Shown piece after piece: positions 1-9,200 of a DNA stretch of 41,400 nt. The DNA is from Arthrobacter cavernae. GTDB lineage: Bacteria > Actinomycetota > Actinomycetes > Actinomycetales > Micrococcaceae. Numbering within the stretch: position 1 is the first letter of the stretch; each line of letters starts with the position of its first letter. The notes under the pieces are model-generated. The model made no database searches and was not told the DNA's origin. It was given only the letters and a program-made list of their open reading frames with translations. Location: assembly GCF_017368795.1 (NCBI RefSeq), contig NZ_JAFNLL010000049.1:1-41400 (forward strand), written 5' to 3'. Both the position numbers and the translations under genes were made by a program.

Positions 1-56
1 CCCATACCGTCTCCTTGCCTGCCGCAGCCGGATGCTGAGCAATGTGTGTCACTGGG

Positions 57-98
57 ATATATGCCCAATCCGGAATGCATTCCGGATTGGGCATATAT
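57..98. repeat. 42-bp perfect palindrome, operator or terminator
   Basis: Positions 57-98 form a perfect inverted repeat without spacer; the centre is GGAATGCATTCC (72-83) and the ends are ATATATGCCC / GGGCATATAT. It lies 57 bases beyond the hisC stop codon. A T-rich stretch follows on the plus side (96-117), which would suit termination of a plus-strand transcript entering from the left. The perfect dyad would also suit a repressor site for a gene left of the window. The sequence does not decide between these. Confidence 0.6.
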
Positions 99-154
99 TT
101 TGGCTTTCGTCCTTACTTTATCTGCAGTAAGCGCCGCGCGGGATTTGTTAACCG

Positions 155-1273
155 CTAGGAAGAACGTGGCGCCTTTGTATAACCCGCACATAGTTCGAGG
201 AAACGGGTGTTGGCCTCGATCTCGCCGATGCTGACCCGGACGCCCTCGTTCCCGAAGGCCCGGACCGAGAGCGCCTGCTCCCCTGCCAATGCCGCAAATT
301 CGCCGCTGTTCTCGCCCAGGTTGAGCCAGACGAAGTTGCCCTGGGCCTCAGGAACGAACCAGCCAAGGCTGCGCAGGCCCGCCGTGACGCGGTCCCGTTC
401 GTCCACCAGGCTTTGTACCCTTTCGACAACCTGCTCGAAGTTCTCGATCGAGGTGACGGCGGCGCGTTCGGCGATCTGGGAGACGGCGAACGGCGTGGCG
501 GCAACGCGCAGGTGCGGGGTCAGCTGCGGACCCGAGACGCTGTAGCCGACGCGGAGGCCCGCGAGTCCGTGGGCCTTGGAGAAGGTCCGCAGGACAATCA
601 CGTTGGGGTAGTCGCGGTACAGCTTGATGCCGTCCACGGCGTTCTCGTCGCGGACGAATTCCTGGTAGGCCTCATCGATGACCACCACGACGTCGGACGG
701 CACCGAGTGGATGAACCGTTCCGTTTCCTCGGCGGTGAGGATGGGGCCCGTGGGGTTGTTCGGGGTGCAGAGCAGGATCACCTTGGTCCGCACAGTGACG
801 GCGGCGGCCATGGCCTCGAGGTTGTGGCGGCCGTCCGGAAGCAACGGAATCTGCACGCTTTCGGCGCCGGCCAGGCCCACGCAGATGGGGTAGGCCTCGA
901 AGGAACGCCAGGCGTAGATCACTTCATCGGATTTGCCGTCGTCGTTCTGCCCGGCGAAGGTGGCCAGGATCTGGTTGAGCGCGCCCAGGCTGCCTGCACC
1001 CGTGACGACGTCGTCAGCGGGAATGTCCAGGAACTTCGCGAGCGCGTTGCGCAGCTTGGTGGACATCGGATCCGGGTAGCGGTTGATGTCGGACTGATCG
1101 GCGATGGCCTGCAGCACGGCAGGGATGGGCGGCAACGGGTTCTCATTGGACGAGAGCTTGTAGCTGGTGAGGCCCTCAACCGCGGCCGGCGGTTTGCCCG
1201 CCGCGTACTTGGGAAGCCGGTCCACCACTGGGCGTGGAAGTACGCCCTCCGGTGCGTTGTCGGTAGTAGTCAT
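155..1273 (-). CDS. hisC: Histidinol-phosphate / aromatic aminotransferase
   Basis: A PLP-dependent class I/II aminotransferase of 372 residues, the normal length for HisC. It converts imidazole-acetol phosphate to histidinol phosphate with glutamate as donor, and actinobacterial members often also transaminate aromatic keto acids. Visible landmarks are the substrate-side SSNENPLPP (residues 41-49), the cofactor region TPNNPTGP (170-177), DEAY (200-203) and the PLP lysine K233 in RTFSKAHGLAGLR. The frame is open further upstream, but homology begins near MTTTDNAPEG, so the ATG at 1273 is used. It stands alone, divergent from the membrane protein at 1347. Whether its main role is histidine or phenylalanine/tyrosine synthesis is not resolved, because no other his genes are nearby. 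Confidence 0.9.
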   Translation of the reverse strand: MTTTDNAPEGVLPRPVVDRLPKYAAGKPPAAVEGLTSYKLSSNENPLPPIPAVLQAIADQSDINRYPDPMSTKLRNALAKFLDIPADDVVTGAGSLGALNQILATFAGQNDDGKSDEVIYAWRSFEAYPICVGLAGAESVQIPLLPDGRHNLEAMAAAVTVRTKVILLCTPNNPTGPILTAEETERFIHSVPSDVVVVIDEAYQEFVRDENAVDGIKLYRDYPNVIVLRTFSKAHGLAGLRVGYSVSGPQLTPHLRVAATPFAVSQIAERAAVTSIENFEQVVERVQSLVDERDRVTAGLRSLGWFVPEAQGNFVWLNLGENSGEFAALAGEQALSVRAFGNEGVRVSIGEIEANTRFLELCAGYTKAPRSS

Positions 1274-1346
1274 GGCCTCAAGCCTACTTCGCCGTGGTGG
1301 GCTTCGGCGGACCCGTTTGGGGCAGGGAATGTGACAGCATGGGCAT

Positions 1347-1775
1347 ATGGGTTCATTCATCGTGCGTGTCCTGATCAACGGTCTGGCCCTGTGGATCGCG
1401 AGCTGGCTGCTGCCGGGGATGGACATCTCCACCTCGGCCACCACGGGCGCCGTGGCCAACGCCGGCATCACCCAGGGCAGCGACACCCTCGGCGTGATCC
1501 TCGCGTATCTCTTCATCGGCCTGATCTTCGGCGTGGTCAACGCCCTCGTCCGGCCGCTCGTCAAACTGCTGTCCCTGCCCGTCACCATCCTGACGCTGGG
1601 CCTGTTCACGATCATCATCAACGCGGCCATGCTGTACCTGACCTCCTGGCTCAGCAGTTACACACCCGTCCACCTGACCATCGACACCTTCTTCTGGACC
1701 GCCATCCTCGCCGCAATCATCATCAGCATTATCTCCCTGGTGGCCGGCAGGATCCCGGGAGCCGGCAAGCGCTGA
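1347..1775 (+). CDS. Phage holin family 4 membrane protein
   Basis: A 142-residue protein with four predicted membrane helices (about 4-23, 47-66, 76-97, 113-135). It resembles the 'mycobacterial 4 TMS phage holin' family (PF04020), which despite its name is common on bacterial chromosomes away from prophages. The motif NALVRPLVKLLSLPVTILTLG in the middle is characteristic. Function is unknown; a membrane-associated role is all that can be said. No prophage genes are nearby. No good Shine-Dalgarno precedes the ATG. A CAGCAT hexamer ends six bases before it, so the mRNA may be leaderless, but this is weak. Confidence 0.8.
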   Translation: MGSFIVRVLINGLALWIASWLLPGMDISTSATTGAVANAGITQGSDTLGVILAYLFIGLIFGVVNALVRPLVKLLSLPVTILTLGLFTIIINAAMLYLTSWLSSYTPVHLTIDTFFWTAILAAIIISIISLVAGRIPGAGKR

Positions 1776-1803
1776 GCCGATGGTGGCCGAGAGGCCTGCG
1801 CCG

Positions 1804-3228
1804 TTATCTGGGCCCGGCTTCGGAGCGCGTCTCCGGAAGCGTGGGCCGGGCCGGCGCAACAGCTTTGACCTGCTCCGGTTCCCGGGTGAGTTTGAACCGT
1901 GTCACGGTGGCCACTCCACCAGCCCCGGCCACTCCTGCGAACGCCGCGGTGGACGCCATGAGCGAGGGGTCCGAGCTGGCGGAAACGAGCCTGGCTCCGT
2001 CCGCGTAGTTCTCCAGATTGTGGGGCGGGCCGAAAAGCGAGTCGTCCCCTTCGGGCGCAGTGAGCTGCTCGGTCAAAGTTACCGTGACCCGGGCCTTGGT
2101 GTCGGGGTTGGCCAGTCCGTCGAAGCCGGGGACCCAGTCCTGCTCGTGTTCCAGGTGCAGGCTGCTGATTCCCTGTTGCGCCTCAATGCCGCCGACCGGC
2201 GAACCGGCCGTGAGCACGTACTTCAGATCGAACTCGGCAAGAAACGCCTTGTCCTGGCTCAGGTTCATCGCATGGATGCCGCCCTGGCTGTGCCCGATGG
2301 CAAGCACCTGGTCCCCGGCCTCGGCGCCGGCCGCGCGCAGGGCCTCCCTGATGGCGGCATTGGTTTCGGCCGAGTCGTAGCCTAGTCCGTCCACAATGCC
2401 GGCCTCATCCAGCGGGTTGCTGCCGCCGATTTCGTCCTCGTGCTGCGTGCCGGGGATGAGGACCACCCAGCGTTTCGTGCCTTCAGTATCGAATTCCTGG
2501 ACCTCGATTTCGCCGCGGGTAGTGTTGCCCAGCTTGTCCAGGCGCCCCAGCTGTGACGCCATCGTGGCATCCACGGTTTCAATGCTTGAAGCGGACTGCG
2601 CCACGGTCACGGGCCGCGGCTTGAGGAACCCGAACCCGGGCATTCCGGTGATGGTTTTGAGGGTGGCCCGGACGTCCATGGGACCGCCAATTGCCGTTGC
2701 GAACCCGAGCGCAGCGGCCGGGATCCCCAGCAGCGTTCCAATCATGACGGGCGTCTGGGCGACCAGGCTCTCCGCAATGTCCCTGCGGCTGAAATTGCCG
2801 AAGTTGTCAGGGCGCAGACCGGATTCAATCGCCGTGTTGCGCAGCCCTGTGCGCAGTTGGAGGGCGCTCAGCCCCTCCGTGAACCCGTACTCTCTATGGC
2901 TGGCCCTGACGTCCCGGCTGATGCGATACAACTGATCGCGGACACGGCCCACCTCCCTGCCGCCCTCCCCCACGGCGATGATGGCGTTGCTGCCCGTGGT
3001 GTAGGAATCCGCCTGGTACGGGAACAACGCCTGCCGGACCGTCTCCGCCTCCCGTTCAATGTCCTGGAGCTGGCCATGCAGCTCGTCGAGGGCTGCCGCG
3101 CCGGCAAGGAGTTCCTCGAACTGGAAGGCGATTCCGCCCACCCCGCCACGGATCTGCAGGGTGCCGTCCGGTGGCGGTGCCATGGGATGGGGTGTGCTGC
3201 CGGAACCCAGCGGCGTCACCTCGGCCAT
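1804..3228 (-). CDS. Alpha/beta hydrolase with helical N-terminal region
   Basis: A 474-residue protein with a GxSxG nucleophile elbow, AIGHSQGG, placing the likely catalytic serine at 314. A strand with LIPGTQ (258-263) before it matches the oxyanion-hole strand of lipase-like alpha/beta hydrolases. Residues about 35-115 are predicted helical (ELLAGAAALDELHGQLQDIE and following), resembling the WXG/LXG-type modules of actinobacterial secreted proteins. A hydrophobic stretch lies at 159-181. The ATG at 3228 overlaps the TGA of the upstream gene by one base (TGATG), so the two are translationally coupled. A longer in-frame extension upstream is ignored for that reason. Substrate and secretion are unknown; export through a type VII-like system is inference only. 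Confidence 0.75.
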   Translation of the reverse strand: MAEVTPLGSGSTPHPMAPPPDGTLQIRGGVGGIAFQFEELLAGAAALDELHGQLQDIEREAETVRQALFPYQADSYTTGSNAIIAVGEGGREVGRVRDQLYRISRDVRASHREYGFTEGLSALQLRTGLRNTAIESGLRPDNFGNFSRRDIAESLVAQTPVMIGTLLGIPAAALGFATAIGGPMDVRATLKTITGMPGFGFLKPRPVTVAQSASSIETVDATMASQLGRLDKLGNTTRGEIEVQEFDTEGTKRWVVLIPGTQHEDEIGGSNPLDEAGIVDGLGYDSAETNAAIREALRAAGAEAGDQVLAIGHSQGGIHAMNLSQDKAFLAEFDLKYVLTAGSPVGGIEAQQGISSLHLEHEQDWVPGFDGLANPDTKARVTVTLTEQLTAPEGDDSLFGPPHNLENYADGARLVSASSDPSLMASTAAFAGVAGAGGVATVTRFKLTREPEQVKAVAPARPTLPETRSEAGPR

Positions 3229-3539
3229 CAGAATCCCGCCCGCCCGGAAGCCACCACGTTCCGGGAGTGCCGGAGCACCAGCGCCGAGGCTTCCTCCAAG
3301 GTTTCCCGGGCACGGCGCAACGACGCCGCCTGCAGGCCAATGGTGGTCCGGTACGCCCGGCCTGCCGGCGACTGCCACTGTTCCAATTGCAGCCTGCTCA
3401 AGGCCGCTAGGACGGTGTCCGCCCGGTCCGCGCAGGCCGCCATGCGCCAGGCCAACTGCTGGACCTCATGGCCGCGCGAGGCGCATTGCTGGGGGTCGAA
3501 AACCGGCGGGCTGCCCGCCTGGGTAAGGATGCCGCTCAT
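3228..3539 (-). CDS. Small helical WXG100-like protein
   Basis: A 103-residue protein with two predicted helical halves separated by WQSPAGRAYR (about residues 53-62), which resembles the W-x-G turn plus following helix of WXG100/ESAT-6-like proteins, with Ser in place of Gly at W-x-S. The length is typical of that family. The start at 3539 is chosen because GGAGGAG lies just upstream; the frame is open further but has no homology-like content. Its stop overlaps the start of the hydrolase gene, so the pair is an operon and the products may form a complex. Function is not known; the WXG assignment is by pattern only. Confidence 0.65.
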   Translation of the reverse strand: MSGILTQAGSPPVFDPQQCASRGHEVQQLAWRMAACADRADTVLAALSRLQLEQWQSPAGRAYRTTIGLQAASLRRARETLEEASALVLRHSRNVVASGRAGF

Positions 3540-3806
3540 GTCCTGCTCCTCCGGATCGTGCCGTTGCGTGGTGAAAAGATGACCGTGTGGTGCTGAATCA
3601 GACGCTACGGAGCCGCTCGGCGGTGCGGAACCGCCGTCGTCGGCTATGTGGAAAAGCCGCCGTCCAGGCCCGGGCAGGCCGCCGGACAACGGCATGTGGA
3701 GGAGAAGTCTGCGCCCAGGCGCCGCAAGGCGTTCCGGCGCCTGGGCGGGGTGGCCGGCCCGTCACCAACTCCCGGGGCCCTTGCAGATCGTGAAAGAATA
3801 GGGCCC
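3540..3806. other. Divergent intergenic region with two hairpins
   Basis: No gene is seen. A perfect 13-bp inverted repeat (CGCCCAGGCGCCG, 3712-3724, with 3735-3747) lies about 60 bases before purB. A smaller dyad, GGCGGT / ACCGCC, lies near 3618-3636. No T tract follows either. purB has no strong Shine-Dalgarno. AAGAAT (3794-3799) stands seven bases before its ATG, which would fit a leaderless purB mRNA; in that case the hairpins lie upstream of the transcript. Confidence 0.4.
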
Positions 3807-5213
3807 ATGGCTGATTCCGCTCGCATTTCCCTCGCATCCGAACCCCTCGCCCTCGGCGCCCTCGACGGCCGCTACCGCGCCGCCGTCGCGCCCCTCGTTG
3901 ACTACTTGTCCGAGGCCGCCCTGAACCGCGACCGTGTTCACGTCGAGGTCGAGTGGCTGATCCACCTGACCAGCCAGTCCGTGCTGCCGGGCGCCGGCCC
4001 GCTGAGCGAAGAGCAGAACGCGAAGCTGCGCGCCATCGTCACCGATTTCGACGCCGCGTCGGTCAACGAGCTGGCCGAGATCGAAGCGGTCACCGTCCAC
4101 GACGTCAAGGCCGTGGAGTACTACATCGGCCGCCGCCTCCCGGCGATCGGCATCGAGAACCTCACGGCCATGGTGCACTTCGGCTGTACCTCCGAGGACA
4201 TCAACAACCTCTCCTACGCCGTCGGCATCAAGGGCGCCGTGGAAGAGGTCTGGCTGCCCGCCGCCACCGCCCTGGTGAAGCAGATCGAAGCGATGGCCGA
4301 GGAAAACCGCGCCGTCCCGATGCTCTCCCGCACGCACGGCCAGCCGGCCACCCCCACCACTCTGGGCAAGGAACTGGCCGTGGTGGCCCACCGCCTCAAC
4401 CGCCAGCTGGCCCGCATCGCCAAGACCGAGTACCTCGGCAAGATCAACGGCGCCACCGGAACCTACGCGGCACACGTTGCCTCCGTCCCGGGCGCCGACT
4501 GGGAGGCCGTGGCCAAGTCCTTCGTTGAGGGCCTGGGCCTCACCTGGAACCCGCTGACCACGCAGATCGAAAGCCACGACTGGCAGGCCGAGCTGTACGC
4601 CGACGTTGCCCGCTTCAACCGCATCCTGCACAACGTCTGCACGGACATCTGGAGCTACATCTCGATCGGCTACTTCCGCCAGATCCCGGTTGCCGGCGCC
4701 ACCGGCTCCTCCACGATGCCGCACAAGGTCAACCCCATCCGCTTCGAGAACGCCGAAGCCAACCTAGAGATCTCCAACGGCCTCCTGGACACTTTGGGCG
4801 CCACGCTGGTCACCTCCCGCTGGCAGCGCGACCTCACGGACTCCTCCTCGCAGCGCAACATCGGCGTGGCCTTCGGTCACTCCCTGCTCGCGATCTCCAA
4901 CGTCGTCAAGGGCTTGAAAGCCCTGGACGTGGCCGAAGAAGTCCTCGCGGGCGACCTCGACACCAACTGGGAAGTCCTGGGCGAGGCCATCCAGATGGTC
5001 ATGCGCGCCGAGGCCATCGCCGGCGTCGAAGGCATGGAAAACCCGTACGAGCGCCTCAAGGACCTCACCCGCGGCCAGCGCGTGGATGCCGCCCGCATGC
5101 AGGAGTTCGTCTCCGGCCTCGGCCTGTCCGCCGAGGCCGAAGCACGCCTGCTGGCGCTGACCCCGGGCAAGTACACCGGCATCGCCGAAAAGCTGGTCAG
5201 CCACCTGCAGTAG
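3807..5213 (+). CDS. purB: Adenylosuccinate lyase
   Basis: A 468-residue fumarase/aspartase-superfamily enzyme. It cleaves SAICAR to AICAR and adenylosuccinate to AMP, both releasing fumarate, in purine synthesis in the cytoplasm. Landmarks are the N-terminal SEPLALGALDGRYR, the first conserved region HFGCTSEDINN (124-134), the general-acid histidine region SRTHGQPATPT (H177), and the signature GSSTMPHKVNP near residue 300 with its flexible-loop catalytic serine. Length and order match the long (about 470-residue) E. coli-type PurB. The ATG at 3807 gives the family N-terminus. It appears monocistronic, with a strong hairpin 14 bases after the stop. Confidence 0.96.
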   Translation: MADSARISLASEPLALGALDGRYRAAVAPLVDYLSEAALNRDRVHVEVEWLIHLTSQSVLPGAGPLSEEQNAKLRAIVTDFDAASVNELAEIEAVTVHDVKAVEYYIGRRLPAIGIENLTAMVHFGCTSEDINNLSYAVGIKGAVEEVWLPAATALVKQIEAMAEENRAVPMLSRTHGQPATPTTLGKELAVVAHRLNRQLARIAKTEYLGKINGATGTYAAHVASVPGADWEAVAKSFVEGLGLTWNPLTTQIESHDWQAELYADVARFNRILHNVCTDIWSYISIGYFRQIPVAGATGSSTMPHKVNPIRFENAEANLEISNGLLDTLGATLVTSRWQRDLTDSSSQRNIGVAFGHSLLAISNVVKGLKALDVAEEVLAGDLDTNWEVLGEAIQMVMRAEAIAGVEGMENPYERLKDLTRGQRVDAARMQEFVSGLGLSAEAEARLLALTPGKYTGIAEKLVSHLQ

Positions 5214-5226
5214 GACCAACACCGCA

Positions 5227-5265
5227 CGACGGCGGGCCAGGGCTGGGTGCCCCGGCCCGCCGTCG
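5227..5265 (+). terminator. purB terminator hairpin
   Basis: A perfect 12-bp stem, CGACGGCGGGCC (5227-5238) with GGCCCGCCGTCG (5254-5265), and a 15-base loop, starting 14 bases after the purB stop and followed by GCGTTT. Confidence 0.75.
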
Positions 5266-5285
5266 GCGTTTAACCCCGCGGTCCC

Positions 5286-5306
5286 CTGCGCTCCTGCCCA
5301 GTTGCC
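5286..5306 (+). repeat. Copy of a dispersed 21-bp extragenic repeat
   Basis: The segment 5286-5306 matches 25440-25460 at 20 of 21 positions (core CTCCTGCCCAGTTGCC against CTCCTTCCCAGTTGCC). A third, inverted copy of the core is at 25529-25543. Both loci are just beyond gene ends next to terminators, as expected of a REP-like extragenic element. The copy number in the genome cannot be seen from this window. Confidence 0.5.
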
Positions 5307-5430
5307 CCGGGACGCGCCCGGCGTGTCGCTCCGGCACACCGGTGCCGCGGCTGCTTGGCTGAAAGCAACCGGGCTGGAGAGTCGCCTCCACCGTTCGCCC
5401 GGACCGCGACAAGTGAGGAGCTGAGCAGCG

Positions 5431-6087
5431 ATGAGGCTCTTGCTGATCCGCCACGGCCAGACCCCCGGCAACGTCCTGGGCCAATTGGACACGGCTTTCC
5501 CGGGCCCCGGCCTCACCGAGCTCGGACAGCGCCAGGCCGAAGCCCTTCCGGGCGCCATGGCCGACGAGCCGATCGAGGCCATCTACACGTCCACGCTGCT
5601 CCGGACCCAGCTGACGGCCGCACCGCTGGCGAAGGCGAAGGGCCTGGACCCGGTGGTCCTGGACGGCGTCCACGAGATCGAAGCCGGTGCGCTCGAAAAG
5701 AAGACGGACCACGAATCCCACGTCCGGTACATGAGCACGGTGTTCGCCTGGGCCGACGGAAATCTGGGCGTCCGCATGCCGGGGGCCTTCGACGGGCATG
5801 CGTTCTTTGCACGCTTCGATGCCTCGGTGGCCAGGGTCGCGGCTGCGGGGCATGCGACGGCGGCCATCGTGAGCCACGGGGCGGCGATCCGCTGCTGGGC
5901 CGGGCGCCGGGCCGAGGACATCGACACCCTCTTTGCCGAGACTCACCAGCTGCCCAACACGGGCATCGTGGTCCTGGAGGGCGATCCCGGCTCGGGCTGG
6001 AAGGTGCTGCGCTGGGACGAGGTGCCGGTGGGCGGGCTCGCGATGGCTGAGCCGACGGCGGAGGACCCCACCGGCGACGCCGTGTAG
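5431..6087 (+). CDS. Histidine phosphatase family protein
   Basis: A 218-residue member of the phosphoglycerate-mutase-like histidine phosphatase superfamily. The phosphoacceptor motif LLIRHGQTPGN is at residues 4-14 (catalytic H8). The second conserved histidine is in IVSHGAAIRCW in the C-terminal half. Such enzymes transfer a phosphate through phosphohistidine; substrates range from sugar phosphates to nucleotides, and this sequence does not reveal which. GAGGAG precedes the ATG by about ten bases. It is on the same strand as the glutamate dehydrogenase gene, 115 bases upstream of it, and might be co-transcribed. Confidence 0.85.
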   Translation: MRLLLIRHGQTPGNVLGQLDTAFPGPGLTELGQRQAEALPGAMADEPIEAIYTSTLLRTQLTAAPLAKAKGLDPVVLDGVHEIEAGALEKKTDHESHVRYMSTVFAWADGNLGVRMPGAFDGHAFFARFDASVARVAAAGHATAAIVSHGAAIRCWAGRRAEDIDTLFAETHQLPNTGIVVLEGDPGSGWKVLRWDEVPVGGLAMAEPTAEDPTGDAV

Positions 6088-6202
6088 CCGCTGGGAAACA
6101 CTGGACGCCATGTGGCGCGGCGTCCATGATGAAGTCAGGCATGAGGCTTCCCCAGGGAACCACGGCCCGTGGTGCCGGCCCTTGCCGTGGAGGCGCAGTG
6201 GA

Positions 6203-9200
6203 ATGTCACGCGAAACCGCGCCGGCTGCCCGGGACCGGGCTGCCGGTCTGTTCGAGGCCAACGATTCCTTCCTCGCGGACTACTACGAGCACGTCGCGGC
6301 GGAGGACCTCCAGGACTACAGTCCGGAGACCCTGGCCCGGCGGGCCCGGTACCACGCGGAACTGGCGGGCATCCGCGCTCCCGGACAGGCCGCCGTCGGG
6401 GTTCTGAATGAAACCGATGCGAGCATCGTGATGGTTGTCGCCGATGACATGCCCCATCTGGTGCACTCGGTGACGGCCGAGCTGACCAGGGAAAACGCGT
6501 CGATCCGGCTGCTCGCGCACCCGACATTCCGGGTGCAGCGCGACCCGGAAACGCATGCCTTGCTGGACATCGCTCATGGGCCGTCGCGGGCGGGTTTGCT
6601 GGCCGGGAACGCCGGCCACGCGGAGATCCCGGACGTCCGCCCGGACGAGCTGGACGGCGTCCAGGAGGGGACCACGGAGACCTGGGTGGCCGTGGAAATC
6701 GGCAGGCTATCTGGGGAATCTGGCGCCAAGGAAGTCATCGCGAACCTCCACGGGGTGCTGGCCGATGTGCAGGCAGTCGCCGAAGACCTCCCAGCTATCC
6801 ACGCCCAGGTGACGGCCGCCGTCGGCTCCGTTGACGGATTCCCCAGCGGCTCGGTCCCGGCCCCGGATCAGCTCCGGGAACTGCTGCTCTGGCTGGACAA
6901 CGGCAACTTCGTGTTCCTCGGGTACAGCGAATATGAGCGCACGACGGCGGGCGGCCGGGATGCCCTGCGCGTGCGGGCGGGCGCAGGGCTGGGGCTGCTC
7001 CGGGAGGACCGGCCGGAAGGCGGGACCGGTCCGGCCTCCGGCGCACCTCATAGGGAGGAGGCCGGGGACGCAAGCCTCCACGGCTCGCGGGTACTCACGC
7101 TCGCCATCTCGGATCTGCGCTCTTCGGTCCCCCGGCCCGCCTACCTGGATGAGATCCGCCTTCGGATCTTCGATGGCGGAGCCGTGGCCGGAGAGCGGCG
7201 CTTTGTGGGCCTGCTCGCCCCGGGCGCCACAGGCCAGTCGGTACGCCGCATTCCGGTGGTCCGGGACAAGGTCCTGGCCGTGCAGGAGCGCCTTGGCTTC
7301 AAGCCCGCCTCGCACCAGGGCAAGGAACTGCTGGCGGTGCTGGAGTCGTTTCCGCTCGACGAGCTGTTCCATATGGAACTGGCCGATCTGGCCCAGCTGG
7401 CCACGGAGATCCTGCGCCTGCAGCAGCGCCGCCAGACGCGGCTTTTCCTGCGGCCGGACAGCATCGGCCGCTTCATGTCCGCCCTGGTTTTCCTCCCCCG
7501 GCGCCGCTACAACACCGCGGTCCGGCTCAGGATCGAGCAGGAACTCAGGCACGCCTTCAAATCCCCGTCCATCGAGTTCGAGGTCCGGCTGGGCGACTCC
7601 CCCATGGCCCGGGTGTTCTTCCGGATCCTGCTGGGCCCCGGGAAGCCGGCCCCCGACGTCGACCCCGTGGAACTGGAGCGGCGCGTGGTGGCGGCGAGCC
7701 GTTCGTGGACGGAGGGCCTGGACGAGTCCCTCCGGGACCGCTTCCCCGCAGACGAGGCGGCGAGGCTCTCGGCGATGTGGTTCGGGGCGTTTCCGCCCGG
7801 TTACCGGGCCGACCACGACGCCGAGGACGCGGTCCGGGACATCGTCCGCTTCGAGGAATTCGACCTGGACGGGAGCGGCGGGCGCCCCGTTGACGACCCC
7901 CTGTTGACGGTCTACGTCCGGCCGGAATCCCAGCACCCGCCGGCAGAGGATGCCAGGATGCGGCTCTACCTGACCGGGGCCAAGAGCCTCACCCAGTTCC
8001 TGCCCTTCCTCCACAATCTTGGGCTTGAGGTGCTGGACCAGCACCCCTTTGAGCTGCGGCGCGGCAGCGGCCACGAGCTCTTCCTGTACGACCTCGGGCT
8101 GAAGTATCCGGCCGGCATCGACCCCATGGGAACCAGCATGCTGCTGGCGGAATCGTTCCGCGCGGCCATGCGGGGAGACATTGAATCGGACCGCTTCGAC
8201 GCCCTGGTGATCAGGGAAGGTGTCAGCTGGCGGCAGGCCGTCATCCTGCGCAGCTACGCCAAATACCTGCAGCAGCTGGGCACCCTGAATTCCTATGGCT
8301 TCATGGCGGACACACTGCTTTCCAACACCCGGGCGACCCATGCGCTGCTGGCACTGTTCGAGGCCAAGTTCGTTCCCGAAATCGACTGGACCCGGCGTCT
8401 CCGCAACACGACTGCGGCCCGGAAGGAACTGATCGCCGCAATCGAGGAAATCCCCAGTCTCGACGCCGACCGGCTGCTGCGCACGTTCATGAACCTCGTG
8501 GAAGCCACGCTGCGGACCAACTTCTTCCAGGACAAGGCCCACCTGAGTTTCAAGCTGAATCCGGCGGCGATCGCCAATGCGCCGTTTCCCCGACCGAAGT
8601 ACGAGATCTGGGTCTACTCCCCCCGCGTTGAAGGCGTCCACCTCCGGTTCGGCGCCCTGGCCCGCGGCGGGCTGCGCTGGTCCGAGCGAAGCGAGGATTT
8701 CCGGACCGAGGTCCTGGGGCTGGTCAAGGCGCAGAACGTGAAGAACTCCGTCATTGTGCCGACGGGGGCCAAGGGAGGGTTCTATCCCAAGCAGCTGCCG
8801 GATCCGGCCGCGGACCGGGAGACGTGGCTGGCCGAAGGCCTGGAGTGCTACCGGATTTTCATCAGCGGGCTGCTGGATCTGACGGACAACCTGGTCACGT
8901 CCGTCCGCGGCGAAGAGGTGATCCCGCCGGAACGCGTGGTGCGCCACGACGGCGACGACTACTACCTGGTGGTGGCGGCCGACAAGGGAACAGCGTCCTT
9001 TTCCGATGCCGCGAACGCCGTGGCGCAGGAGTACGGCTTCTGGCTGGGAGACGCCTTCGCTTCCGGCGGATCCGTGGGATACGACCACAAGCAGATGGGA
9101 ATCACGGCCCGCGGGGCGTGGGAATCCGTGAAGCACCATTTCCGCGCGCTGGGCATGGATCCGCAGCGCGAAGACTTCACTGTGGTGGGTATCGGCGACA

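Noticed and set aside
1347..1775. Prophage because of the 'holin' family name
   Set aside because: No lysin, capsid, integrase or att-like repeats are nearby; this family is common on chromosomes.
413..2008. A 531-codon plus-strand open frame through hisC and the membrane-protein gene
   Set aside because: It crosses two real genes and a promoter and has shadow-like composition.
3540..3806. Possible tRNA or small RNA gene from the hairpins before purB
   Set aside because: No tRNA arms or T-loop sequence can be laid out; the dyads alone do not support an RNA gene.
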